Shown one piece after another: positions 1-13,500 of a DNA stretch of 60,000 bases. The notes beneath the pieces were generated by a model. It saw only the letters and a program-made list of their open reading frames with translations. It was not told the DNA's origin and did no database searches. This DNA is from Chrysomallon squamiferum (lineage: Eukaryota; Mollusca; Gastropoda; Neomphalida; Peltospiridae). The first letter of the stretch is position 1. Each line of letters begins with the position of its first letter. The stretch is from contig CM022679.1 of NCBI GenBank assembly GCA_012295275.1, positions 2,460,116 to 2,520,115 on the forward strand, written 5' to 3'. The position numbers and the translations under genes were made by a program.

Positions 1-527
1 AACACACACAATAGTTTACAAAGCATCAGTAACAAATTACTGTCTGAACTCAGCAGAGATGTCTGAGACAATGAAAATGTGTTCACTGTAAACCTGACAC
101 GAAGTGAACTCGTAATCTTCCTCTGCACCGTCACAAAGTAAAACACGATTTATAAGGTCAAGTGCAAATGTACTACAGTTACTGAGTGTCAGTACGGCGA
201 GAGTATCTAATTTTGAGTTTGTGTGTCATTTTAAAAATAAGTTTATTTATTCATTTATTTATTTGTTTATGTATTTATTTATTTATTTATTTATGTATTT
301 ATTTTATTTAACTTTATTTATTTTTTAAATTATTTTTTCATTTTGTTTATTATTTTTTTGTGAAAAAGAAAAAAGAAAATTTTTTCATTTTGTAAATACA
401 TCTGAAACATGTCAGGATAAAAGCAAATCTAATAAATTCATTATAGATCTTGAAATACACATATATATATTTTTAATAATTTTAAGAAATTTTTATTTTT
501 TATTTTATATTTTTAAATTTATTTTAG

Positions 528-592
528 GCTGACTCTCAGGAGATTCCCAGGAAAAGGAGAAAAAGTTTCTCAAATCCAGAAAACATAGAAAA
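528..592 (+). CDS. Orphan internal coding exon of an unidentified gene
   Basis: A 65-nt segment lies between a good acceptor (T-rich tract ending TTTTAG at 522-527) and a consensus donor (GTAAGT from 593). Only one of the three frames is open. It starts with the first base of the exon and reads ADSQEIPRKRRKSFSNPENI, then E and two bases of the next codon (phase 2). The PRKRRK run looks like a monopartite nuclear localisation signal or a basic linker. No partner exon was found on either side. It may belong to a gene upstream of the window. Its phase would also permit joining to the exon at 14826, but the candidate first exons of that gene have no acceptor, so a separate gene is more likely. 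Function not recognised. Confidence 0.45.
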
Positions 593-1195
593 GTAAGTTT
601 TTGTTTTTTATTATTTTGTTAACAGCCACAATACACAAAACTGAAATTTCAAACATGTTGTGTCATCTCAGCTCACTGCTGACTACACTGAAAATGAAAT
701 TTAATCTTAAAAAAATGTATTATACTTGTATGTATACTCAGATTGTATACAGACATAAAGTTTGACAAACTGGGCAAGTTCATCTGTTAAAACAAAATAA
801 AAGTTGTAAAAGACCACCATTTTGATTTCTTCTGTAACTATAGTAACCACTTTACCAGTCAAACATCACCCAGGAACATCTACTTTATCCAGTTTTGTTT
901 TCAGTGCTTGGATACTAAATACGTCTGTCATAACTGAAATTTTTATCATCAGATAATTTTCGTGATTCCCAACTTTGCTGGTGAAGAAATTAGTAAATAA
1001 AATATGCAAAAAGTCCTCAAAGACTGAGTGTATAATTTCTATTGCTAGGGAAAGGAAAAAGAAATATTTTATTTAACATCACATTCAGTTAGTGTTCAGT
1101 CTACTGTAACATACATCATACATCATTTTAAAGGCAGTAAAATCAAAATTAGAGAAAATATATGTTTCCTCATAAGTTATGCTTTTTCAAGAAGC

Positions 1196-1620
<425 letters not shown>

Positions 1621-3109
1621 ATAATTATGATGACGATATTATTTTAATTATTACTGTTGTAATAATTTTTTGTACATTTACAATGATCGTGGTTGCTGCA
1701 GTTCTTGTAGTTGTTGTTGTTGCTATAGCTGTTACTGTTGATGCTGTTGTTGTTGCTGTAAGACATATCACTGTCTGTATCAATCAAAGGACTACCTGTT
1801 TCCAATATTGATTTCTTATTAAACAATCTAATCTTTAGTGTGCGATTCTCTTCTCGTTTTCACTTTCTTTTAAAACCCTCTTCTATCACAAAGGCTAAAA
1901 AGGTTTCATAAAACAGATTATTTTAGATTCTCATTTTCCTTCTTGTCAGGGTTTCCACTGTGATAAACACGAAACTAAACTCACTGAACTAGCTCACTTG
2001 GTATCATTTTATTGACATTTTTGTTAACACGTCAGTCTTAGAGCAGATTATTTAATTTCTGTGTTTGAATGAAAGGTGACCAGTTCTTTGTGTGAATGAG
2101 GAAAGTTCCCACACAGTTTGGTAAAGAAGAAGCAGACTGGAATATTTAATATCAGTTTGTGTGTGAAACCAGATTAGTCTGGTTTAATATTTATAATTCT
2201 GTGTTAATATTTGTCACATAATAGCTAACTGTATCAGCTTTCATTTTCTACATTCATTCTTCCATTCATCTGTCCACCCTTTATTTACCTTTATATCTGC
2301 CTATCCATCTGTTAATTTTTCCATTCACCCATCTATCAATCCATCCATCTTTCATCTGTCCTTTCAACTGCTTATTCATCCTTGTATTCATCTATCTTTA
2401 ATCCATCCTTCCAACTGCTTATTCATCCATCTTCATCCTTCTCTCCTTCAGCCTATTTCCATCTCTGAATCTACCCTGCCATTCACCCATTCATCCCACT
2501 CTCCATCAGTCTGTCTGAAGATCCAAAAACAGTTCTGTCATGAATACACAACTCACTAATTTACCCAAGTCATTGTTAACACGTTAGAATGTTAGTCAGG
2601 TGTTAGGTTTTTGTATCTCCACAGTTATCAGTTCAGTCTCAGAGCCAACGTTTTATCTGAATTCTGTACCCAAGTCAGTGTTAGTATGTTACAATGTTAG
2701 AAGTGATGTTCAGTACTACTCAGTAATCAGTGAGAAGTACAAAGGTTTGATCCCAGGGCATACCTGTCTTACAGCAAATGTTTAACCATTTCTGAGAGAT
2801 CCAAGATTAACACAGAGAAATTTTCTCTTGTTGCTGATCGATTTTCACAGATTTCTGAATCAGGTTTTTTTTTTCAAGTTTTTTGTTGCCTTTCTCTTCA
2901 CTTTCTCTTCACTTTCTCTGTGAGACTGGCAGAGATTTTTATGGCCTCCATTTTCTTCTAATGGGAAATTTCCTGTCTGAACTGACTGCAACAGTTTTCC
3001 ATCGACTAATTCAAGATTTGTTCTTTTTCGTTTTATTTGTCATTTATTGATTTGTCATTTGCAATCAGTATTAATCACATTTAGTTTACGACAGCCATAT
3101 TTAGTGAAA

Positions 3110-3625
3110 CACTGTGTGTGTGTCCAGGTATCACTCTGTGTGTTTGTCTGTGTGTATGTCTGTGTGTATGTCTGTGTGTATATTGTATGTATGTCTGTGT
3201 GTATGATATGTGTATGTCTGTGTGTATGATATGTGTACGTCTGTGTGTATGTCTGTGTGTATATTGTATGTCTGTCTGTGTGTATGATATATGTATTAGT
3301 GTGTATGTATATGTATGTATTTATATCTGCATATATGTTTAGGTATGTATATATGCATTTATATGTGTGTACATTTATGTATAAATGTGTATATATACAT
3401 GAATGTATGTACACATGTGTTTCTATATGTATATATGTATGTATGTATACATGTGTGTATGTTTGTTTATGTGTCTGTCTGTGTGTTTGTATGTGTGTAT
3501 GTGTGTGTGTATGTTTGTGTGTATGTATATATGTATACGTGTATGCATGTTTGCATGCATGTTTATGTGTGTGTGTATGTATGTGTGTATGTGTGTGTGT
3601 ATGTATGTATATGTGTATATGAGAC
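3110..3625. repeat. (TG)n/(TATG)n complex microsatellite
   Basis: About 500 bases of alternating TGTGTG, TATGTATG and TGTCTGTG motifs are seen. Both strands stay open in several frames only because of the repeat; no gene is inferred. Confidence 0.9.
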
Positions 3626-3754
3626 AATAAGTAAATAAAAAACAGGCACACTCCTTTTTCACTCCATGTTGTAATTATGGTATTTTATTACTTACAATTA
3701 TTAAAGACTTCAGAACTAAATGAAACTGTCCTGATTTTAAACTCAGACACATGC

Positions 3755-3759
3755 ACCCT

Positions 3760-3790
<31 letters not shown>

Positions 3791-3829
3791 AAACACACAC
3801 ACACACACACTCACACAAACATACACACA

Positions 3830-3869
<40 letters not shown>

Positions 3870-3966
3870 TACACACACACACACTCACACAAACATACAC
3901 ACACAAACACACACACACACACACTCACACAAACATACACACACAAACACACACAAACACACACAA
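3755..3966. repeat. (CA)n microsatellite with higher-order period
   Basis: Long CA tracts are broken at regular spacing by 'CTCACACAAACATACACACA', giving a higher-order repeat of about 50-60 bases. Confidence 0.9.
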
Positions 3967-6403
3967 GAATCACACTGATAATAGAATTAGTTTGCAGTGC
4001 ACTGCAACAGAGAAACTTTAACAAAACAAAGATATGGAAATACATTCATATGAAATGTATTTAAACTGTTCATACTTTATTTCTAGGAAAGATTGGTTTC
4101 CAGTAATAGTATCAGTTGAAAATATCCCTAACACAGGTGAAACATGAACAGACATAAAACAATGGAGGGATTAAAATGTTTTATTTGTGTGTTCTCTCTT
4201 GCAGCCAAACTCTAAAATTTAAATTTTAAAATTTAGTTTTACATATCATTTGACCATGACTTTATGTATCTTTCTAAACCTTAGTTGATTAATTTCCTCA
4301 CTTCTGGCAGGCCACATGTATTTAATAACAGTTTTGTTACAGCTTTTCCAAGCAGACAAAAAAGAAAGTAAATGTTATTTTTCACCTCAGAAGTCATTGT
4401 GAATTGATTGATAAAGACTGCATTGATTTACTTGCTAAATAATTCTTCCATTTCCTCCTGATCAACTTTATATTGTCAGTGAAAAATTGATTGGTGAGGA
4501 GATCAAACATAAACACTTGTGATCTTGTCAGTCTACCAGACAGAAATGCATCTGATGCAGACGTTTTCAGACGTAAGCTGCAGACGCAGTTTTTAGCAGA
4601 CGTAAAGTAGCAGACGCAAATAACTGTGAGAGTTTGTTTCAGAAATATCAGGAAATGGCCAGGTTTGTTCTTTTTATTAAACTTTATTTTTTATTTCAAA
4701 GGGAAAAGTTTAAAATATTTGAAAATTAGAGGAAGTACATTTTTATATATTGTTTTTTATAGCAAAAGTTTTATAAATTTATTTAATGATATTTATTATG
4801 TCTGTGAATGTATGTATGTATGTATGTATGTATGTATGTATGTGTGTCTATATACATGTACATGAACACACATACACACACACAGGTATACAGTTCTTCT
4901 CATATCATGGTATACCTGTAATTAATATGAAAATAGTTTATATATACCAGTTACCTGTAGTTAATGTAAAAATAAATGTTTTATATATATATACACCTCT
5001 TACCAGTATTAATGTGAAATTAATTTATATACCTTTTACCTGTAATTAATTCAAAAATAATATTGTAAATATATAAGTGATACATATAATTACAATTACT
5101 CATAATTAATGAAAAAATAATTTATATAAATGTTACCTGCTGTTAATGTAAAAATAATTTTTACCTAAGTTACCTGTATTTACTATTAAAAAATAAATTT
5201 ATGTATGACTTAACCATAATTAAAATAAAAATAATTTATATATTAATTACCTGTAATTAGTATAAAAATAATTTATGTAAAAGTTATATGTAGTTACTAT
5301 GAAAAAACCCACAATTTATATGTGACATTGTAATCACTACAAATTTATCATTTAACTTCACCACTGCAATTTCTGTTTAAATAAATATTCAGGTGAAATG
5401 ATTTTTATTGCACCTGTAATCAGAGAGTTGATCTGTGTGTAATTAAACCGAGTTGGCATGATTTGTCAACAGCAGCGCATGATGTTGCTAACGTTGTGTG
5501 CGTTGTTGATGAAAGGAAGTATTATTGATATTAATATTCCAATAAATTACTGGGTGAGAAAACTGTTCATGTTTTGGTTGTTATGGAACCTTTGTTTGGG
5601 TATTGCTTTCTTTTTCTCTTTCCTTATCATGGTTTGTTGTTTGATAAAAATTATATCTTTTCCCACACAGCTTTAAGGAAACTGGATTTATTAGGTTTTA
5701 AAAAGAATAAAAAGAAAGGAAAATAAAAATGGATTAGTGCTTTGTGACAAGTGGAATTATTTTTGAGGTAATAGAAATGAGAATTTTCAGGAATTATTTT
5801 AATACTGAAAAAAAAGAATGAAAGAGAAGAAAGGATAACTAAGAGAAAAAAAAGGAAAATTAATAAAAGAAATAACAAAAAGAAGAAGAACAACAAAATG
5901 TTTACTGGATATCAAATTATTCTGTGCTTTTTGATGAACAAAGATTCATAGATTGGTTAGTAATAAAACAACAACAACAAAAGAAAATACTGAATGATTC
6001 AAAATAAGAAATAGTTTTTGCTAACAAAACTATTTATTGTTATCTGTTCACGAGCAAATATTCTGGATTAACAAATTAACAAACTGAGCAGTTGGAATGG
6101 AAAAACATGTCAGGTGAAGGCAGAGATTTATTTACTACTAAGAAGAAATAAAAAGTTTGGTTTCAATTATGAGCTTCCAGTTTGTTCTGAATGATAAAGA
6201 AAATCCAAAAAACCTAATAAAAAACAATAATTTTATATCAGTCTGTTGATAAACAAGTTTTTATGAAATTTGAAATTTCAGACATGTTTGAAAATATATA
6301 TATATAAAAAAAAAACAACATCCAGCCAATTTGATTAACTGATAATTAACTTCACTAGTATCATATATGAAATATTTAAATTTTTAATTTTAATACTGCC
6401 ATC

Positions 6404-6639
6404 ATGGACAACAAAATAGAAATTCAAAGTCGCTATGGCAACAGGACAGTTCGTTTTTCAGTGTGTTATGACGGTGATTACAAACAAACTGTGAATTCCT
6501 CTGGAAAGTACTGCCCTGCAGAGGCTGTTACCAGTGTCAAACGAAACTCTCAGAGTGCTGTGAATCTGTTACACAAACATTTACAACATTTCATTAAGTT
6601 GTCTCCTCTTGACGAAGAAGACACTGACAGCATTTTCAG
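6404..6639 (+). CDS. WDR49-like: Candidate distal first coding exon of the WDR49-like gene
   Basis: An ATG at 6404 opens 78 codons plus two bases, ending AG|GTTTGT. No acceptor precedes it, so it is a first exon. The end of the exon, LSPLDEEDTDSIF, joined in phase 2 (AG|T, Ser) to the exon at 14826 gives 'EEDTDSIFSFDKDQNLRLEE'. This has the spacing of an EF-hand E-helix and loop. The exon has balanced amino-acid composition unlike the surrounding AT-rich DNA. No other in-frame Met exists. The intron to 14826 would be 8.2 kb. The alternative exon at 10755 ends in the same phase with the same AG bases, so either could be used. Confidence 0.6.
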
Positions 6640-9600
6640 GTTTGTGACCATTTCTAACGAAATGAGTTATAAGTCTCCTTAGATGTGACATTTTCCCATT
6701 AAATGTGTCATACAGCAATTTAATTGTGACTAATTCCCACGAAATATGTTACAAGCCACTTTAATTGTGACCAGTTCCAAATAAATGCAGTTAAGTCACT
6801 GTAATTTTTCTAATTACAAATGTTGAATGTTTATCACACAAAGCTGATATTTATATAACTGTTTTAATGCTTGAAATGTTTACAAATACTGGATACTGCC
6901 TAATTTGATTTACTGATTTTCAGACACATTGTCAGTTAACTTGTAGTGTAATATCTTTCTTTTGATTTACAATGCTACATTTTTTTTTTATTTACTTACT
7001 TATTTATTTATTTATTTGCTTACTAATTTATAAACACACATACACACATATATATGTATGTATGTATAAATATAAATATAAATATATGTATACATACATA
7101 TATACAACCATACATACACACACAAACACATACACACTGATATAGACACACATACACAAGGTAAGTAAATTATAAAGTTTGTTTTGTTCAGTTTTCTGTC
7201 ATCAGTTACAATCATACTAATTGACAAAAAACCCTCTCCACTTTGAAATGTGTTTAGTGTGTTGTTAAATAAAAAAGTATTTTGTGGTCCTTGTGTTTGG
7301 AAATGGTGTAGCTGTATACCTCAGTTCACAGTCTGTGATATCAGAACTGATTTTCAAACTTGATAAATTATTTCAAACATGTTGAATTATTGTGAGAGTC
7401 AAATTGCTGGCTGATATTTCTGTGATTAATGTTTTTAATATTTACACGTGTCATTCTTATCAGTCACTTGTGACCTGTATTGTTATTTTGTAATCTTTTT
7501 TTCATTTATACTTTTTCTGTGTCTGTTGATAAATGGATGCTAAAAGTGTAATTGTAATGAAATTTAAAATTATTTAGATATAATTTTTTTTTTAAAGTGA
7601 AAAAAGTAAAAATAAAAGAAGGAAAAATGAAAGTAAATTGTCCAAAATATTAAATTTATAAAAAAAAAACATTTTTAACCGATTTTTTTTTTTATTTCCT
7701 TTTTTTGCTTTCTTTCATTTTTCTCATTTTTCCCCAGTTTTTTTGTTGTTGTTTTTTCCTCTCTTGTCTTTCTTACTTTTTTTTTAGTCTTTATTTTTCC
7801 TTTATTATTTATTTTCCTATTTTCTTTGAATTAATTTTTGATTTATTTATTTTTATTCTTTCTTTTCATGACTTCTTTTCTTTACTTCTTTTTTTTTTTT
7901 TATTCATTCAAGTACATTTTTTTTTTTTTTATCATCTCTTATTACAGTAAACCCTAACAAAAGATTGAATTAAGAAGCCATTATTTTAAATAACAGTACA
8001 AGGAGTAAATTGTCATCACAGAAACACTAGCTGATATTTACAGTGCGGCACGACAGACGTGCTTTACCACAATTCATTTTCATTAAGACTTGACAGCTAT
8101 GTATAAAAGTGACAGCTTCAAATCAAATTGTAAGAAACGATATTGAAAAACACAATACCTGCAGTGCACAAAGGTGTATTAATCTTAAACATGAACAGCC
8201 ACAAATACCTGTGAGAAAGAAAAGGTATTGAGATTTTTTTTTTTTTTTAATTGACTTTGATTAACAGTCACACAAACACAGATGTTTACAGGTTAAAAGT
8301 ACATAGGGTTATTTTACTGTTTTATTACAAGCATACATTACACTATATTACACACATACATTACTCTGTATTACATACATACATTACACTTTATTACATA
8401 CATACATTACACTATATTACACACATACATTACTCTGTATTACATACATACATTACACTTTATTACATACATACATTACACTTTATTACATACATACATT
8501 ACTCTGTATTACATACATACATTACACTATATTACACACATACATTACTCTGTATTACATACATACATTACACTTTATTACATACATACATTACACTTTA
8601 TTACACACATACATTACTCTGTATTACATACATATATTACACTTTATTACATGCATACATTACACTATATTACACACATACATTACTCTATACTACACAC
8701 ATACATTACTCTATATTACACACATACATTACACTATATTACACACATACATTGCACTATATTACACACATACATTGCACTATATTACACACATACATTA
8801 TACTATATTACACACACATTATACTATATTACACACATACATTGCACTATATTACACACATATATTGCACTATATTACACACATACATTATACTATATTA
8901 CACACACATTATACTATATTACACACATACATTGCACTATATTAAAGGTGAAATAATGAGTATTTATTACAGACATAGAGTACAGTAGACTATACATATA
9001 TAATATTCTGTATTGCAGGTGAAATGTGGAGTATATATTACTCATATACATTACACAGTTTATTAATGGCTGGGGTAAGTGACCTCATATTAATCATACA
9101 CTTTATACAAGTGCTCTGGCCCAGGGGCAGTCCTGCCCGGCTTGTAGTGAGGGGTGGGGAAACTAGATTACAGAAAGGTAATTAATAACTGTAAAACAAA
9201 ATGTTGAGTCTGGTGATATTAAATGTACTAATGTCGTGTGTGTGTGTGTGTGTGTTGTTGTGTATATGTTCTGCATATCTTTGTATGTTCCTGTCTGTGT
9301 ATATGTTTATTTATATATGTATGTATGTGTATATATGTGTATATATAAGTGTATATATAAATATATATATGTATATATATACACACACACAGACACACAC
9401 ATAAATATATATAAAAGAAGAAATACTATTTTCCTTTTCCATAAGTCATCTAAAAATAAATGACATTTTTTTTATCATGACCCTCCCCACCCCAGATCCA
9501 CCCCTGCAGCCTTTCACACCAGTGAGTTGAGTTTTGTTTGTATGTTCATCTGAAAGCAATCAGCACCATGACAATTTTCTGTTTTCTTTTTCTTCCTCTT

Positions 9601-10192
9601 GAAAAACTTGCATTTAATTCTCTCAGTGAACCACGTAGCCAGCTTTTCTTCTGTGTTGTATCGATACATCATAATAAACGTATCACCTGTGAAAGAAATC
9701 GCAGGTGTATTCAATGTCAGCTCATGAATGCAAAAGGGAGGTAATTCCGCTGACATCTGAGAAGGGCTGTGTGGTGATAACATTCAAGCAGGTTTTTTTT
9801 TGTATAACGTTTTCTGATAGCAGATTTTCTCTCTCACAGAACTTTCTCAGAATGTTCAGTCAGGTTTGGTGAAGTTTTCTGGGGGCTTTGTGTCACAGTG
9901 AAGATTTTTGTTTTATTTTATTTTATTTTTTTCTGAGTGAAAACTGCAAGACAGGTTAGATGAAAATTTTGGTGTTTATAGTTTAAAAAAAAAAATACAG
10001 ATCTAAGGTTTGGAAATATTAATTTAGATTTTAGAGTAAAAGTTTTAAAACTATTTTTGTATAGTTTTAGAAGTTAATATGAAAATTTCAATAATTTAGA
10101 TTTTCGTTTCACATCTAAGCTAAAATTGCTTTGGAGAAATACATTTTTATATAACTTTCAAAATTAAGTTCTTATTTAATAATAATAATAAT

Positions 10193-10229
<37 letters not shown>

Positions 10230-10497
10230 TTAATTAAAACAAGAAACACACACTGCAACTTGAAGAAATATATTTGTGTCTAAAACGTTTAACTATTCAA
10301 GATAACATTTTAAAACAAAAAAAGATACTATATTTTACATTTTATGATCCCTATAACATTTTAATAGTTTTGGATTTGAATTTTGTGAAAAGAAAGTATT
10401 TTTAATTTTTTGTACAAAGTTTTAAATTTAAATTTGGTTTACAAAAAAAAAAAAAAAACAGGAATCTTTTATTTTCTTTTTATTCTGAGTTAGGGAG

Positions 10498-10545
<48 letters not shown>

Positions 10546-13500
10546 ATCAAACAGTATTTCCATTAATGGAAAGTTTGTGAATTAAAGTTTGGCTGGAGAC
10601 TAAAATAACCTTCACACTGAACATTCTGCTTCCCAAGGATCTGAAGACAGTTTTTTATGTTTCCAGATGAACACACTCAATGAAGTATTTTCTACGTAAA
10701 AATCATAATTGTGAAGTTATGGACTTCATTTTTAATTAAGTGCTTTTTGTTGTCATGACGATGAATTCGGACGTACCTGGAGATGATTTCCAACAAAGGT
10801 AATTGTTATATAATAATGTAAAATAGTTTTTTTTAAAAATATTTTAAACAATGTTTCTTTGTTTTACCTAGTATTTATTCAGTGTGTGGAGATGCCAGAT
10901 TTATTCTAACAAAGTTTAGGTTTCATAGTAACTGTTAATTTAAAAAAAAAAAGTTATTTTTCATTCCATCCATCAATTTACTTGTCATCCATTCCTCCAT
11001 TTGCTTGTCCATATGTCCGTATGTGTGTCTACCCATCCATTTATTTGTTCAATTTATCATTTTCATTTGGTCATGTAATTACTCATTCATCACTTACTCT
11101 CATTCAGTCATTCTCTTATCCGCTTACTGAATCAATCATTTACTGACTGTCAAGCAAATCATTCACTAATCATTCACTAATCGATCACTATTCAATAACT
11201 AATCATTCACTCATCACTCACTCTTTCTCTCATTCTCCTTTTCTCTCTCAACCATTTTCTCAGTCAGTCTTCCTCACTTATTCATTCAGTCACTCACTCA
11301 CTCACCTTGCTATTTATTCTACTAACCTAATTACCACTGATCAAACAGTTCACATTCCATGTCACACAAATCACCCATGGAGGTTCATAACCATAACTGT
11401 AACCATCTGTGACATTTAAAAACTGCCTGATAAACTTCAAGCTACTTGAAATATCTCTGCAATCTTCAAAGCCCTGAGATCTTTGAGATTCGTGGCACAG
11501 AGCTGTATTGTTGTGAACACAACATTAGAACATTAAAAGGTGTCATCTTAGGGTTTTATCACAATCTACACACTGGATCACTGAACACAAAGATCTCAGC
11601 CATTAATAAACTGAATTCTACACAACAGTTGACTGAAATGCAATATTACACACACAGACTTACACACACATGTTGTCAGCCATTTTGTTTTTGTCCACAA
11701 AGTGATGAGTTTTATTTTTGAAACGTTTTATTTTTAAAAATATTTAATTCTTTGTTATTGGCTTATGATCAATTTTGTTTTGTTTGTAAACGTTTAATCT
11801 GAATTGTGGTGTTAAATCTCAGAATTAATGATGTGCCTGGATGTAACTGAAACTTTTGTGACATATAATTTGCAGGACACTGTAGCATAATTTGCAGGAT
11901 ACTGTGACATAATTTACAGGATACTGTGACATATGAATAATAGAATACTTTGACCATACGTTAACTGGATATTGTTATTAAAGATACTGTGACAAATACC
12001 AGCATACAGTAATATAATTAACAAGAAACTGAGAAATATAATTTCAAGGATATTGCAACATAATTACAGGATACAGTGACAAATGTGTCAGGATACTGTG
12101 ATATATAATTAACAGGATACTGTGATATACAATTATCAGGATATTGTTATACAGTTAACAGGATCATGTAATAACTTTGTGGAATACAAAGAGGAAAGAG
12201 GACAATGTTTTAACTGAATGAAGAAAACAGTGTGTGTAGTGTCGCGATGTCTTTGTCACTTGTGTCAGTGATCATTTACAAAGCTCTGTGAGTATTACTG
12301 TCCCTCAGTCTACAGGTAGATTTACAAAGCTCTGTAGTACTCTCAGTCTACAGGTAGATTTACAAAGCTCTGTAGTATTACTGTCTCTCAGTCTACATGT
12401 AGATTTACAAAACTGTGAGTATTACTGTCCCTCAGTCTACACGTAGATTTACAAAGCTCTGTATTACTCTCAGTCTACATGTAGATTTACAAAGCTGTGA
12501 GTATTACTGTCTCTCAGTCTACATGTAGATTTACAAAGCTATGTGAGTATTACTGTCTCTCAGTCTACATGTAGATTTACAAAGCTCTGTGAGTATTACT
12601 GTCTCTCCAGTCTACACATAGATTTACAAAGCTATGTATTACTGTGTCTCCAGTCTACACACAGAAACATCTTTATATTCAAATTAAAAATTTGAGTTTT
12701 TATATCAGCCATAAAGTGTAAGACTGTAAGACTGTTTAGTTACATCTGATTTAAAACTTTAATGTTTTTACCTAAGTATACTTACATTATACGGATAGAC
12801 ACATACCTAAGTTTATTTCAGTTTATGACAATGGTGTAATTTTGAAAATCAGCTTGTGCTGTGTTATTATTAATATTATACTTATTAAATGGTTTATTAT
12901 TTCATCACAAAAATGGACAGATGAAAATAAAACTGTGCATAAAGAAAAATAGTTATAAAGTGTTTGAGTCTTCCCCATCTTTAAACTAGCTGAAAGTTGT
13001 TTACAAAGAGATTTATGTTGTAGTAAGAGCTGACTGACATTACACTAATGTAACCTTTGTTTTTCATAGTTTATGTATTATGTGTATTCAGCTTTATTTA
13101 TTGTCAAACACAGTCCAGTATATTTTTATCAGATATATTGGATCAATACACATTTACACACACACACACACACACATATGTACATACATACACACATACA
13201 TGTACACAAACATACAAACAGTTTTTTTGTTTCATGTTCAATGTTTTTGATGTATTTGCAGATTTTACTATTATATTTTTTTTTACTGTTCTTTTACATA
13301 TTCATTCAGTTACTTTTTACTTCATTTTTTTCTTTTGATTTTTATTATTTTATTATAACAAATCCTAACAGAAGTTTAAAATAATATACCACTATTTAAA
13401 ATACATCAAAAGATATACACACAAATATGTACATAAACGTATACACCCAGATACATACTTATACACACACACAAACATAAATACATAAACACACATACAT

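Noticed and set aside
3055-3651. Open frames of 75-198 codons on both strands
   Set aside because: They are caused by TG/TATG repeats and contain only His/Thr/Tyr or Cys/Val/Met cycles.
8251-8988. 245-codon open frame
   Set aside because: It is generated by the 23-bp minisatellite; the periodic peptide follows the repeat and there is no gene context.
9514-9783. 89-codon minus-strand frame with mixed composition (GDTFIMMYRYNTEEKLATWF)
   Set aside because: It follows an acceptor-like CACAG and reads protein-like, but no partner exon, start or family was found and it adjoins a transposon end; kept as unproven.
11446-11721. 91-codon plus-strand frame
   Set aside because: No splice sites with matching phase and no motif; composition is near that of the surroundings.
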